Shown here in pieces: positions 21,781 through 30,972 of a stretch of DNA of 64,000 nucleotides. A program made the position numbers and the translations under genes. The stretch's first letter is position 1. Every line of letters starts with the position of its first letter. The notes below the pieces were generated by a model, which saw nothing but the letters and a program-made list of their open reading frames with translations, searched no databases and was not told the origin of the DNA. This DNA comes from Phytophthora colocasiae (lineage: Eukaryota > Oomycota > Peronosporomycetes > Peronosporales > Peronosporaceae), in assembly GCA_018806915.1 (NCBI GenBank), contig JAGKQI010000034.1, positions 1,302,001-1,366,000 on the forward strand, read 5' to 3'.

Positions 21781-22627
21781 ATGGCTTCACCAGCGCCGGA
21801 ATGGAAGCGTCACGGACGGTATGCGCCTTTGTCTCCTGTCTTCTACTGCATGTACTGACTTTAGTTCACTGTCATTGCCAGGATGGAGGCTGCACGCTCA
21901 CTATTGCGCTCAAGTCCGGCGCCGTCGCCCGTCCGTAACGTATCAACGTCTGATACGGCTATGTGGGCGTCTCCAAGCGTTGCTCGCTCGCGTCGCCCTA
22001 GCAATTTGGTCGGGACTGTACGTGCCAGTCCGTCCTTCCCACTTAGTCGTGACACTGCTGTGCGAGAGAGAAATCGACAGACTGTACCGGTACAGTCTTG
22101 GATGACACAGAGTACACAGACGGATACACCGGTGCAGTCGAATACTGGGGTCCATCTGGGGGATTTCGGAGACGTGGGGGCGATGACGGCTGAGACGGTC
22201 GATTTCCTTATTCGCGTGCTGGAAGATGTGGGTTCTTGCAATGTGTTTTGTATTATCGTTTTTAGGATTGATATTGATTTTTTTTTCCTAGAGAAAACAA
22301 GAACTACTTGTAGGTGAGGATGCTGACATCAGAGTGAAGGCGAGGTGTATTAATGAAGTGGGTGGCATTACACAAGAGGTAAAACATGTAAGAGGTGAGG
22401 GGGCGAGTGTATTGGGAAGCTGATTTTTTTGTTTTCTATAGGAATTGAATGATTCAACGTCGAGAGTTGCAAGAATTCGATTAGACTCGACTAACGGTGG
22501 AGGTGCTGGGGTGACGGAGCTGGTTCGGTCTCACTCATACGAAGCACTGGTGCAGTTGGAAGGTATTTTAGAAGCACGTCACAACAAATTAATGAGTGAC
22601 GGAGTGCTGGAGGCTACAGGCAGCTAA
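21781..22627 (+). CDS. Unknown four-exon gene
   Basis: I do not recognise the product. Joins 21781..21818, 21882..22227, 22292..22378 and 22442..22627 (218 residues); all introns are GT-AG, 63-64 bp, and frame-preserving, which supports a real gene. The first half is Ser/Pro/Arg-rich and probably disordered (SLLRSSPAPSPVRNVST). The second half is helical and charged (TAETVDFLIRVLED, KQELLVGEDADIRVKARCIN, HSYEALVQLEGILEARHNKL). After the TAA at 22625 another frame continues with heptad-like sequence (QLRDVQTEWRNLKEVRDQ) that ends at a good donor (22694) and a matching acceptor (22764). So the true C-terminus may be longer, with a one-base loss near 22610 in this copy. The upstream gap 21489-21780 holds only short A/T-rich palindromic sequence. 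Confidence 0.6.
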
Positions 22628-22902
22628 GGGATGTACAAACTGAGTGGAGGAATCTGAAGGAAGTCAGAGATCAAACAGCCCTCATCAGTGACGGTTAGCT
22701 CACTACTGTACCGACTTGATTATGAATTCTGACCGCCGTGACCAACTTAATATACCATGTGTAGGTGGAATGCCTGCCGTCTTCATCTACCCCCTCCTCA
22801 ACTATAACATATACAATGATCTCGTCCATGTTCGCACAAAGTAAAAGGAAGAAAACCCGGAGAACGTTGAACTGTTATTTAATATTTAATACGGCGCACC
22901 TC

Positions 22903-23345
22903 GGGGGGGGGGAAGGGAGGACTCGAACCCCTTATATTAGGTACTTATTTCGAAGCCTGTTAGAAACAGGCGCATTGACGTCTAAGCAAGGTTACTCCTA
23001 ACTAATTTCCTACGGCTACTCGGTTACCCTTAGTCTATGACCGGTACGCTTGAATTTCTTGGGAATTTTGCCCAATGGGCCACCGTTGATGAGCCCCCAG
23101 CTGGTGCCTGGCCGGGTAGAGTACTGCGACCGCGCCAACTCCTTGAGTCTTGTCTCCGTGTTAGTTGTGCCTTGATTGGTCCCGATGTCTTAGAGAAGAG
23201 CTTGTGAGTGATGGGAAATGAACAGAGAAGGGCAGCGGTGAGAGAGGAGAGCAGAAGTCGAAAAGGGCGACGGAGGCGGGGCTCGAACCCTCGGTCAGTT
23301 CGTGGATCAGCGGATGCTAACCCACTGGGCCACCGGCGAGCCCCT
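22903..23345 (-). mobile_element. tRNA-derived SINE with 14-bp target duplication
   Basis: A 443-bp insertion is flanked by identical ATACGGCGCACCTC at 22889-22902 and 23346-23359. Read on the minus strand, it starts GGGGCTCGCCGG and has a pol III A box TGGCCCAGTGGG (23321-23332). A B box GGTTCGAGCCC (23279-23289) follows at tRNA spacing. A second A-box-like TGGCCCATTGGG is at 23071-23082 and a second B-box-like GGTTCGAGTCC at 22919-22929, so the element looks composite or dimeric. It ends in a C-run on the minus strand. It encodes no protein and would need a LINE for movement. Confidence 0.82.
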
Positions 23346-23623
23346 ATACGGCGCACCTCATTTACTACATCAGTATCAGTAACTTACTGATGCTTACGAA
23401 CAAATCCAAGCAAGCATTACCCATTGTTGATGGTACTGTATCACATGGTATATTGTACGCAGTGCAACGCATCCGATGAGCAAAGTGCCCATCCGCGATC
23501 AGTATCGAGGGAAACTGGGGGTATTAGTAAGAGATAATTGGATAGAAAGTCAGCGATGCAGTTAACAGAGTCCTTTACATGTATAAAAAGCAAGTCTCTC
23601 TCTACCTGTCAATTATGTGGCTG

Positions 23624-23639
23624 TCATTTCCTGATTCGA
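23624..23639 (+). promoter_or_regulatory. Initiator of SSP-a
   Basis: TCATTTCCTGATTCG is a good oomycete initiator plus flank, 75 nt before the ATG. SSP-b has the same motif at 41457 at exactly the same distance. Upstream of it (23360-23620) no gene is seen. Confidence 0.7.
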
Positions 23640-23700
23640 CCTCTACCGCAAAGCAGAACCAAGAAATCATTTTCAATCTCTGGTCAACTATCAGTCCAAC

Positions 23701-24060
23701 ATGCGTGTGACCCAGACACTACTTGCCATTGCTGTCGTTCTCTTTGCAAGCAGTGACAGCCTTACCACTGCCTCCAAGGCCACCACCAGCTCCACCGCCC
23801 AAAAAGATGGTCTCTACGCTGAGATCTACAATGTCGAAGATGGAGTCGTCACCAAAAAGATGAAAGTCCCTCTCGGAGACATTGAACAGTACTCGGATTC
23901 CGACTTCGACCAGTTGAAGAGCACGCTTACGACCGAAGAGAGAGCTGCCGTCCATCTCCCCAAAGGTGTCGAAACTTTAATCAGGGGACTGGAGAAGTTC
24001 GTGGCGTTCTTCAAGAGATTCAAGCGTAACAAGCGTCGGCTGAGCATCCAAGATGTTTGA
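23701..24060 (+). CDS. Small secreted protein SSP-a
   Basis: 119 residues with a clear signal peptide (MRVTQTLLAIAVVLFASSDS, cleavage near residue 24). A Thr/Ser-rich spacer follows, then a conserved core (DGLYAEIYNVEDG, PLGDIEQYSDSDFDQLKSTL) and a Phe- and Lys/Arg-rich tail (FVAFFKRFKRNKRRLSIQDV). There are no cysteines in the mature chain, no RxLR-dEER block after the signal peptide, and no LFLAK motif. It is one of four family members here (23701, 41534, 51405, and the broken 49415). Family expansion near transposons and the secretion signal suggest a candidate host-interaction protein, but no function is known to me. The Val-Glu-Thr-Leu-Ile stretch near residue 96 differs from the DSFF of the other copies. 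Confidence 0.85.
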   Translation: MRVTQTLLAIAVVLFASSDSLTTASKATTSSTAQKDGLYAEIYNVEDGVVTKKMKVPLGDIEQYSDSDFDQLKSTLTTEERAAVHLPKGVETLIRGLEKFVAFFKRFKRNKRRLSIQDV

Positions 24061-25711
24061 ACCAGGGAAAGTGTACCAATGGGTCTCCATTTGTATAAAT
24101 ATTTTCAAATTGGGAATCAAACATCATTGGCTCAGTTTTTTTTTCATCGTCGTTGGTTTTGCGACTTACCGCCAACGCATTAGGCGAGAGAAGAATCTAT
24201 TATTTTGCAAGATTCTCGATGATCTACGGCCAATATTGTCTCGAATATTAGCGGTGGACATATTCGCGTTGTAGTAGAGTTCTACCAGATATTGATCGGG
24301 TATTGCGGTTGGAGAAGTATGAGAGATGTTTTCCTGCCAGAGTTTGGTGCGCAATCTGGGCTTCTTTAAAACGAGAGTAAGTGCTAGATTCTTCTAACCC
24401 GGTGACCTCTCACCCTATGAAGGAGCGTGGCAGTCCACACGCCCGAATCTACAAGACTGTCTTCTCCCGGTTGTCCATGATGTGGCGCTTGGAATGCTTT
24501 ATAGACATCAATTGTATTTCTTGAACTCTTACTACCCAACATCTTCACACTCGTCTGTGTCATTCCTTATCACTTGTATTGGCCACTGAAGAAGCCGACT
24601 GATGACATTTTTTATGGTAATACCTTTCTTGGCGTTAATTCCCGCTACATGTATTGTGCTTTGCATTCTGTTTGTCTTCACATTTAGTGCACTAATTGGT
24701 GCACACCTTTTACCCTGCCTGGAGGGATTTAACAGAAGCGCTTGTAGCGTGCGCACCGCTTAATGGACTCTGGCCGAGAGAAGAGAGAAACGTAGAGAAT
24801 GAGAGATAACCCGACGCATGCGGAAGTTGAGCCACCCCGGTGGCAAGACGGCTCGCGAAACGCGTTTACATACATACATATTTCACGCTGAACAATGCTG
24901 GGTGGATGCGACCGTACTGCCAGATTCCATCGCTTGACGGATCGTTCTGTTCCACCTCCATATTGTAGACAAAATACAAGACCACCGGCTCGCCACCGCA
25001 AGTCTTTTGAAAAGGCCATAATGCAGCAGTTAGACAAGAAATGGCCTGTTCAAAAAGTGCCAAAACAACCGCTTCTCGCATTCGTTGGCCAGGGGCAGCC
25101 GTCTACACTTGAAACTTGTATTCCAGCACAAATAGCAACTCGTTCACGAATTAGAGCAACTCGTACTCTAGTACGATTTGTATTTTCTTAAACACACATA
25201 ACTCGTACGAGTTACTGCTGAAAGTGCCAAAAATACAGCAAAGCACAATACATGTAGTAAAGACACCTACGGATGATGCAGATGATGTCCCATGGACTAT
25301 GTGCCATCAACAATGGGCCACGCAGCAGAGAGCGGTGTAATGACACAGACAAGTTAGATGAACAGCACAGAAAAAAAGTATACTTGCACAGAAAGAAAAG
25401 GAACGTCACGTAAAACACAGAAAAAAAGGTTGATACCACAGAAACCAAGCTAGAATAAGGTGGGGCACACCAAGTGCGAACATCAGTCCTAGAATTGTGT
25501 AAAGCACGGAAGCCAGTCAATTTAAAAAGAGCCACACAGCTCTCAAAGAAGGTGACAACAAAGTTGCTGGTGACTGCGCAAGAAACTACTCGTAAGATCG
25601 GCGTTAGACCCAGATCCTCCACGCGCGCGCCACTGCCCCCCCGCTCAAACACGTCCAGAATCTGATTGTTTCTGGCTCGAGGCTAGCAATTGTGTACGTG
25701 CAACGAAAATC
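24061..25711. other. Gene-poor stretch
   Basis: 1.65 kb in which I find no supportable gene. Open frames at 24895-25191 and 25212-25652 have no recognisable domains and low-complexity composition. A/T-rich blocks with repeated CACAGAAA units occur at about 25360-25440. Confidence 0.6.
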
Positions 25712-25778
25712 GGTGACAGAATTAACATCGGTGACAAAGGTTTTTGTTTATCGACCCAAGCATTACAACCACGGACGG

Positions 25779-27848
25779 ATGCCACGAGGTGGGGTATACT
25801 TGTGGGAGCTTGTCAGCTCCCTAAAGTCTGATCAGGAAATTATACGCCTTCGCGACATTGAGTTTTGCTGCTCAAAAGTTACCCACTCGGACTCAGCACG
25901 TCCTTGCGCTATCTGCGAAACGAGTGAGCACCTAATGACAGAGCAGCGGCTTCGATGTGTGAGCATAACGTGCAAGTTGTACGGAAAGTGTCGATTTCAG
26001 TGGAAGGTGTGGGTGTGCAAGCAGGTTGAAGAATGGCAAGTTTTTCACAATGGCGTTGATCATATTCGAGACGAAGCCGTTGAGTGCCAAGGACGCCACA
26101 GCACGGTCATAACCGAGGAGATGAAAAGGTTCATTTTACAGCAAGACAATTCGGGAATTGCACCGCAGCAAATATGGAGCAATCTACGCAGTTCCGATAT
26201 TGTCCAACCACACAGAGGCTACCCAACGCTACCACAAGTATCAAACTGTGCCAAGTATCTTCGGCGCTTGCAAGGCACGAAGAATTGTGTTAGCGCAATC
26301 AAAGAGGTTCTTCGACAACATTGCTTCAATCCAACAGGCGACTTGGACAAGGCATTTTGTTTCGGTACGGATGAGGATGAGAGTGGATTTCCAAAGGTTG
26401 GAAGGGGAACAGACGACGATTCGTTTGTCGTTGGTATCTCGAGCCGTGGCCTTATTGACACTTGTTTAGATTTTGCGTCGGCCAGTCGATACACACTGTT
26501 TCACGCAGATGCAACTTTTAAGCTAAGTGATCTCGGATATCCTGTTATTACGTGTGGATTTTCAGATTCATCAAGATCCTATCAACTAGCAGCAATTTTC
26601 GTTGTAAGCCGGCGTACGTACAAAGAATACTCTATGTGTTTGAGTGCTCTCGTGAAACTTGTTCGGAAAGTCCGTCCGTCGTCGAAGTTACATATTGATG
26701 CCGTTATGGGAGATGCTGAGGATGCTCAGCTCAACGGCTTCCAGCAAGTACCAGAGTTCTCTGCGGCAACATATCTCATGTGCTTCTTTCACATGCTTTA
26801 CAACGTTCGCAAGAGAACTAAGCATTTGCTGCCAGAGCATCGCAAGGCTGTAATGGACGGCATCATTCGTATTCATTACGTGGATAATATGCCAGCATAT
26901 TACGCGGTCAAGGAGGAAGTACTAGCAAGCTGGAAGAAGATACCTCAGTTGCAAAGGTTTACCATCTACTTTACTGACCAGTGGCTGGAAAGTAGGTATT
27001 GGCGCTGGCAAGTTTTCCATACACCTTGTGGATACGCGACAACCAACAATCCTTGTGAAACTTTCAATGCTACGCTAAAAAAATATACCGGGCGGCGTAG
27101 GTATTACATGCAGCGATTATTGTCCAAGTGCCTGGTAGTTGTCCGCGATACGAAAAGGCTTCATCCTACTGCCGAAAACCAGATCCTGCAACCAAGTACA
27201 AATCTTGTGAAAGCTGCCAGCGCTTTGGTTGGCACTGACCGCGTGGAAGTGTATGCTACGGAGAATGCCGCTTTGTGTCGCGTCAAGCACATTTCTCAGG
27301 GAAGTGCTACTCAACAGCCTGAGCCGCGGGCACTGGAGGAGTTTTGTTGCGCAGTTGATGGTCCATTTGTAACGTCGTCCCAAGCGATGGATTTTCAAGA
27401 AGATGACAACCTTATTCTGGGACAGGCTCTTTTGGTAAGAGAGGAGCGTGTGCGTGCTGCTAAATTGTACGACAATATCGTGTCATGGTCGCTTCAGTAC
27501 GCACACGTCACCGAAATGCCCGAGACCGGCTGGATCGTAGATGTGGATAAGTGCATTTGCACTTGCCATCATTACGTCAAGTTTAAAATGTGCGCACACA
27601 TCATAATCGCACGCAAGGCGAAACGACTTGGGCGTCCTGGAGTCGAGGATAAAAACGTGAAGCTCTTTAATCAACAAGTGCGCAAGGTTTCATCAGCAAG
27701 GCCGAAGCAGAAGAAAAAGAAAACCCACGGCGTAACTCAGGAAACGACTGCCGAGACTGCTCTGCCGCTCACTACTCCTCTCTTGGGGCGCCCACCGCTT
27801 GCGTCTAGAGCGATGGACGTGCAGTTTATACTGTGTCCGGATACCTAG
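25779..27848 (+). CDS. MULE transposase with SWIM zinc finger
   Basis: About 689 residues from ATG 25779 (MPRGGVYLWELVSS); the frame is open further upstream but without an ATG. The N-terminal zinc-binding region has spaced Cys and aromatic residues (ARPCAICETS, GKCRFQWKVWVC, VFHNGVDHI). The MULE DDE domain has candidate acidic residues in FHADATFKLSDLGYP, VMGDAEDAQLNGF and TTNNPCETFNATLKKY. The C-terminal SWIM finger (CICTCHHYVKFKMCAH) is typical of Mutator/hAT-like host-derived proteins, and a basic tail follows. The frame is intact over its whole length, so the copy could be active or recently so. Confidence 0.88.
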   Translation: MPRGGVYLWELVSSLKSDQEIIRLRDIEFCCSKVTHSDSARPCAICETSEHLMTEQRLRCVSITCKLYGKCRFQWKVWVCKQVEEWQVFHNGVDHIRDEAVECQGRHSTVITEEMKRFILQQDNSGIAPQQIWSNLRSSDIVQPHRGYPTLPQVSNCAKYLRRLQGTKNCVSAIKEVLRQHCFNPTGDLDKAFCFGTDEDESGFPKVGRGTDDDSFVVGISSRGLIDTCLDFASASRYTLFHADATFKLSDLGYPVITCGFSDSSRSYQLAAIFVVSRRTYKEYSMCLSALVKLVRKVRPSSKLHIDAVMGDAEDAQLNGFQQVPEFSAATYLMCFFHMLYNVRKRTKHLLPEHRKAVMDGIIRIHYVDNMPAYYAVKEEVLASWKKIPQLQRFTIYFTDQWLESRYWRWQVFHTPCGYATTNNPCETFNATLKKYTGRRRYYMQRLLSKCLVVVRDTKRLHPTAENQILQPSTNLVKAASALVGTDRVEVYATENAALCRVKHISQGSATQQPEPRALEEFCCAVDGPFVTSSQAMDFQEDDNLILGQALLVREERVRAAKLYDNIVSWSLQYAHVTEMPETGWIVDVDKCICTCHHYVKFKMCAHIIIARKAKRLGRPGVEDKNVKLFNQQVRKVSSARPKQKKKKTHGVTQETTAETALPLTTPLLGRPPLASRAMDVQFILCPDT

Positions 27849-27878
27849 GTCTATCATTCCAATTGCATAAGGCTGTTT

Positions 27879-27965
27879 GTCACCGTTGTCACCGAGAAAA
27901 AGTTTGTCACCCTTGTCACCGAGAAAAAGTTTGTCACCCTTGTCACCGAAAAAAAGTTAGTCACC
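27879..27965. repeat. 27-bp tandem array carrying seven GTCACC sites
   Basis: GTCACC starts at 27879, 27888, 27906, 27915, 27933, 27942 and 27960, i.e. spacings alternate 9 and 18 bp. The unit is close to GTTTGTCACCCTTGTCACCGAGAAAAA. It probably represents transposase binding sites at the right end of the MULE. Confidence 0.85.
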
Positions 27966-28009
27966 TTGGTATGAAGGACGATTGAATAGCCCATGTTTAT
28001 TAAACCGAG

Positions 28010-28981
28010 TTACCAGTCGCTGAAGTCCGAACTCTCCTCCTCCTCCTCCTCCTCCTCCTCCTCCTCCTCCTCCTCCTTCTCCTCTTCTTCTTCATCTTCT
28101 TCTTCCGTGTCGCTTTCCACCTCGCTCTCACTCCTTGTTTCTAGCATGTGATGATCGGTGTCGCTCTCCTCATTATCAGCTTCCAAGTCGCCAGCCAAGC
28201 GATGCCGACGAATATGCACATTCAATGAATTGCGCAGTGCATACGTGCGGTCACAATAACTGCATTGGTATACCCCATCGACACGGCAACTACGGCGATG
28301 ACCTGCCAAATCGCGGCGAGAAAACTCGAGCTCAGAACACCGGTCACACCGATAGGTGTTAAACACAACTGCCTCGGTAGCATTTTCTGTTTGCTCCACA
28401 GCTGCGACGCGAACGTAGCAATGCAGGCGATAATTCGTGCTCGTATAAGCGGCACCCGAATGAGCGAGATCACCACGGAACAGAAGTATCTGTCCCCGCC
28501 GAAGTGAAAGTGTTCGACGACTCCCTCGTTCAACAGTACCACCAAATGCTCCAGGGTACACATGAAAGGAGGTCCCATCCATCAACGCAACAATGAGAGA
28601 AGCTTGCACGCTGTTAAGCTCCTGCAACGCTTTTGATGTTTCAAACGCGGGGTAGTCTCTGTGCGGAGCCTGGTCCTCGCCGCCACTGAAAGACAGCAAC
28701 GCATGCCAGCCGTTTTCATCAACCTCCCACTCGTCGCGAGCCGAAACGATTTCTTCCACAACTTGTTGGTGGATGGTGGTCATTGCAGACCTCATTGGAG
28801 AGACATCTGCTTGGTATCTGTGCTCATCCATCGTCAATGGGTTGACAGCCAAAAATATTTTATGGAACTGCAGCGATCTAATTTCAGACAATGCTTCAAT
28901 GCAAATATCGTCGGTTAGGCCAATAGATCCCACAATGTAGCCCATGTTCCAGAATCTAGCATACTCGCGTGCACCGAACAT
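28010..28981 (-). CDS. 2OG-Fe(II)-oxygenase-like protein with C2H2 fingers and acidic tail
   Basis: 323 residues from ATG 28981. The N-terminal two thirds look like a double-stranded beta-helix oxygenase: an HxD motif (H107-R-D109 in APHRDYPAF), a distal His (H174 in FRGDLAHSGAAY), and an Arg ten residues further on (YRLHCYVRV). This is the ligand order of 2-oxoglutarate/Fe(II) dioxygenases. Two zinc-finger segments follow (YRCDRCSELEF, then YQCSYCDRTYALRNSLNVH). The C-terminus is an acidic tail with a run of Glu encoded by a TCC/TTC microsatellite (28030-28110). It lies 45 bp from the MULE array, in opposite orientation. Whether it belongs to that element, to another one, or is a host gene is open. 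The oxygenase assignment is an inference from motifs. Confidence 0.55.
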   Translation of the reverse strand: MFGAREYARFWNMGYIVGSIGLTDDICIEALSEIRSLQFHKIFLAVNPLTMDEHRYQADVSPMRSAMTTIHQQVVEEIVSARDEWEVDENGWHALLSFSGGEDQAPHRDYPAFETSKALQELNSVQASLIVALMDGTSFHVYPGAFGGTVERGSRRTLSLRRGQILLFRGDLAHSGAAYTSTNYRLHCYVRVAAVEQTENATEAVVFNTYRCDRCSELEFSRRDLAGHRRSCRVDGVYQCSYCDRTYALRNSLNVHIRRHRLAGDLEADNEESDTDHHMLETRSESEVESDTEEEDEEEEEKEEEEEEEEEEEEEESSDFSDW

Positions 28982-29335
28982 GGCGGCGATGCAGGTGATC
29001 AAGCGGAGCAGTCGGGACGAGCACGCTCAGCCGGGGGAACACACACGCAGAGCAGCAGTCGAAGGGCTGAGCGCGTGGAGAGTTCTAACACGCGCTGCAG
29101 AATTTGGGTTGTGGCGTGAATCCTGCGCACCACAGGTTGTAAGTGGTTTTGATTGGTCAATAAAATTTGCTTGTGTTCTGTGTTGTTGCGCCATTTCTAT
29201 CTGTGCTGATACTAATTTCGTATGTGGTATTCACCTTCCCTCCACGCAGCACAACGCAGATGAGCAAGGCGCCCATCCATGAACACCATCAAAGGATACA
29301 TTAAAGAGAGAAAAGAACGTCTATTCTGTTATGAT

Positions 29336-30972
29336 CTAAAGTATAGACTGTTGATATGCTCTCAGCCGCGATATCAGTTGTAACCTCGCTCGCTGCTTAC
29401 TTTGGTCGGGTCCGCTTATTGTTAAAGTCTTTGACTCTGGTCTTTCTTCCAAGTTGTCTATGCAGATGTGGAGATAGATTCCTCGTGCTCGTGTGGAGTC
29501 TCGACGTTTATCCCGTTTGGATATCGCTCGAAGTTGACGCAGGACGCTGGTCCAAATGTTTGCGAGTTGTTCGTGTCGTGACAGTCGGGCTTGTCTAAAC
29601 ACTACGTCGTTTCGTGCCATCCACAAGTGCGCCGGTATGATGGTGGTGGCTACCCGCCATACTTGCTTGTAGTGGTCTTCCACCTCTCCAGTCCACCTTC
29701 CAAAGAGAGTCTTGAGTTTTTGTTTCGCCGATGGTGTGATTGCTGGGGCTTGACGAGCCGCGACTGCTTCTTGGAACAGCTCAACTTGACCACTCAGTAG
29801 CTGATGGCCTAGCCAGTGGCTGATATAGCTTATCCAAATATCTTTCGCCCGGATGCAGTCCCAAACAATATGCTTGATAGTTTCCGGTGTGTTTTCACAC
29901 TTCACGTCCACCACACATGTCCCTTGGTGCTGTCTGCCCTCGTAGTAGAGATTTAGTTGGCCCAGGGCTAACCTGTACGCTGTCCAAATCTGAAAATTGG
30001 TTAGCGAGTGTTTCCGGTCCCACAGGTCTGTCGGGCTTTGTTTCAACAACCCCTTCTCCCATGGCGCTGCCGTCTCCACTTTGTTAATAATCGCGGTCAG
30101 GTCTGGGGCTAAGTGGCTTCTGGCTCGCTGGAACGGTTGTTTCTTTAGATTGGCCAAAACAAATTTGTTCTTGACTCTGTCGGACACTTCCCACGGAAGC
30201 TGATGCAACAAGGGGCTATAGCCAAATACTATCCCTTCCGTGTGGTATAGTTGCATCAGTTTCCGCTCAGCCGAGCTGTTTTGGTGCTTTGTTTCGATGT
30301 CCCATTCTAATCCGTTTGATCGTACTTGGAGTAGCAGTTCATGCGGTCCATCGGGGAGCCTCTCACGCACCGTTGCTTTTATCCTTCCGCGGTCGTGAAC
30401 TTCCCAGTTGAATTCGTCATTGAGCCCACGATCATGTCGAAGGGTTACTTTTTGCTCTGTAGGTATCTCTTGACCAACTGGAATCTCTGGTGAACTCACC
30501 AGGATGGCTATGGCCCATCGTGCTAAAGTACTCGTCCTGTGAGATAATGACCACTTCTTGCGATGTGGGATTCTCATTGAGTAGAGCAATTTGGTGTGAC
30601 GTTTCAGGCGTAGTTCTGCCACCGCAACTGGTGCAATATCCTGGTACATTTTCCGATTCAATGTGGGGGCGTTTTGATCAGGGATCCACGGGTTATCTGA
30701 CCAGGACATTTGGGTCCAGCTGCGAGCGATATGTGGGGGCACCGTGTCTGGAGGGGTCATTAGCTCCTGGGGTAGTAGTAGGAACAGCTGTGAGCTCCAT
30801 TCGCTTTCGCTGTCCGTCCAGAGCACCACATCAGGTTTCATGTGCGTCCATTCCAGTGCCATTCTGCTGCTTCTTTTCCTTTTGTTGGAATCTGGGGGCG
30901 CTAAAAGTTCTCCGACATCTCGTAGCATTTGAATTCGCTGACTAGTCCATCGCTTTGGGAATGTCTTGCGCC
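29336..30972 (-). pseudogene. C-terminal part of a LINE reverse-transcriptase polyprotein
   Basis: An open frame of about 540 residues is interrupted at its 5' side by the Gypsy insertion; the same frame stays open on the far side (40560-40580). It contains the zinc-binding region that follows the reverse transcriptase in many LINEs (VVDVKCENTPETIKHIVWDC). The YxDD core and the endonuclease are missing because the copy is truncated. Confidence 0.7.

Larger units (their letters stand above)
25712..27965 (+). mobile_element. MULE (Mutator-like) transposon bounded by inverted GGTGAC repeats
   Basis: A Mutator-type transposase lies between inward-facing copies of GGTGAC. Two are on the left (25712 and 25730, 18 bp apart) and seven are on the right in inverse orientation (27879-27965). 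The outermost pairs on both sides have the same 18-bp spacing and align as an imperfect terminal inverted repeat of about 28 bp. I found no 8-11 bp target duplication next to these limits, so the exact ends are uncertain. Confidence 0.7.

Noticed and set aside
23278..23345. tRNA gene on the minus strand
   Set aside because: A and B boxes are good, but the cloverleaf stems do not close and the segment is the head of an insertion with target duplications, so it is a SINE.
23701..24060. RxLR effector
   Set aside because: No RxLR or dEER after the signal peptide. The only Arg-rich motif (RRLSIQ, RRLRIEE in SSP-b) is at the extreme C-terminus.
25212..25652. 146-residue minus-strand frame
   Set aside because: Low-complexity Phe/Ser/Leu-rich translation of an A-rich tract; no signal peptide, domain or promoter motif.
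27879..27965. CRISPR-like array
   Set aside because: Units are contiguous 27-bp tandem repeats without unique spacers, in a eukaryotic transposon end.
25703..27974. 9-bp target duplication for the MULE
   Set aside because: The nine bases outside the GGTGAC ends (ACGAAAATC and TTGGTATGA) do not match.
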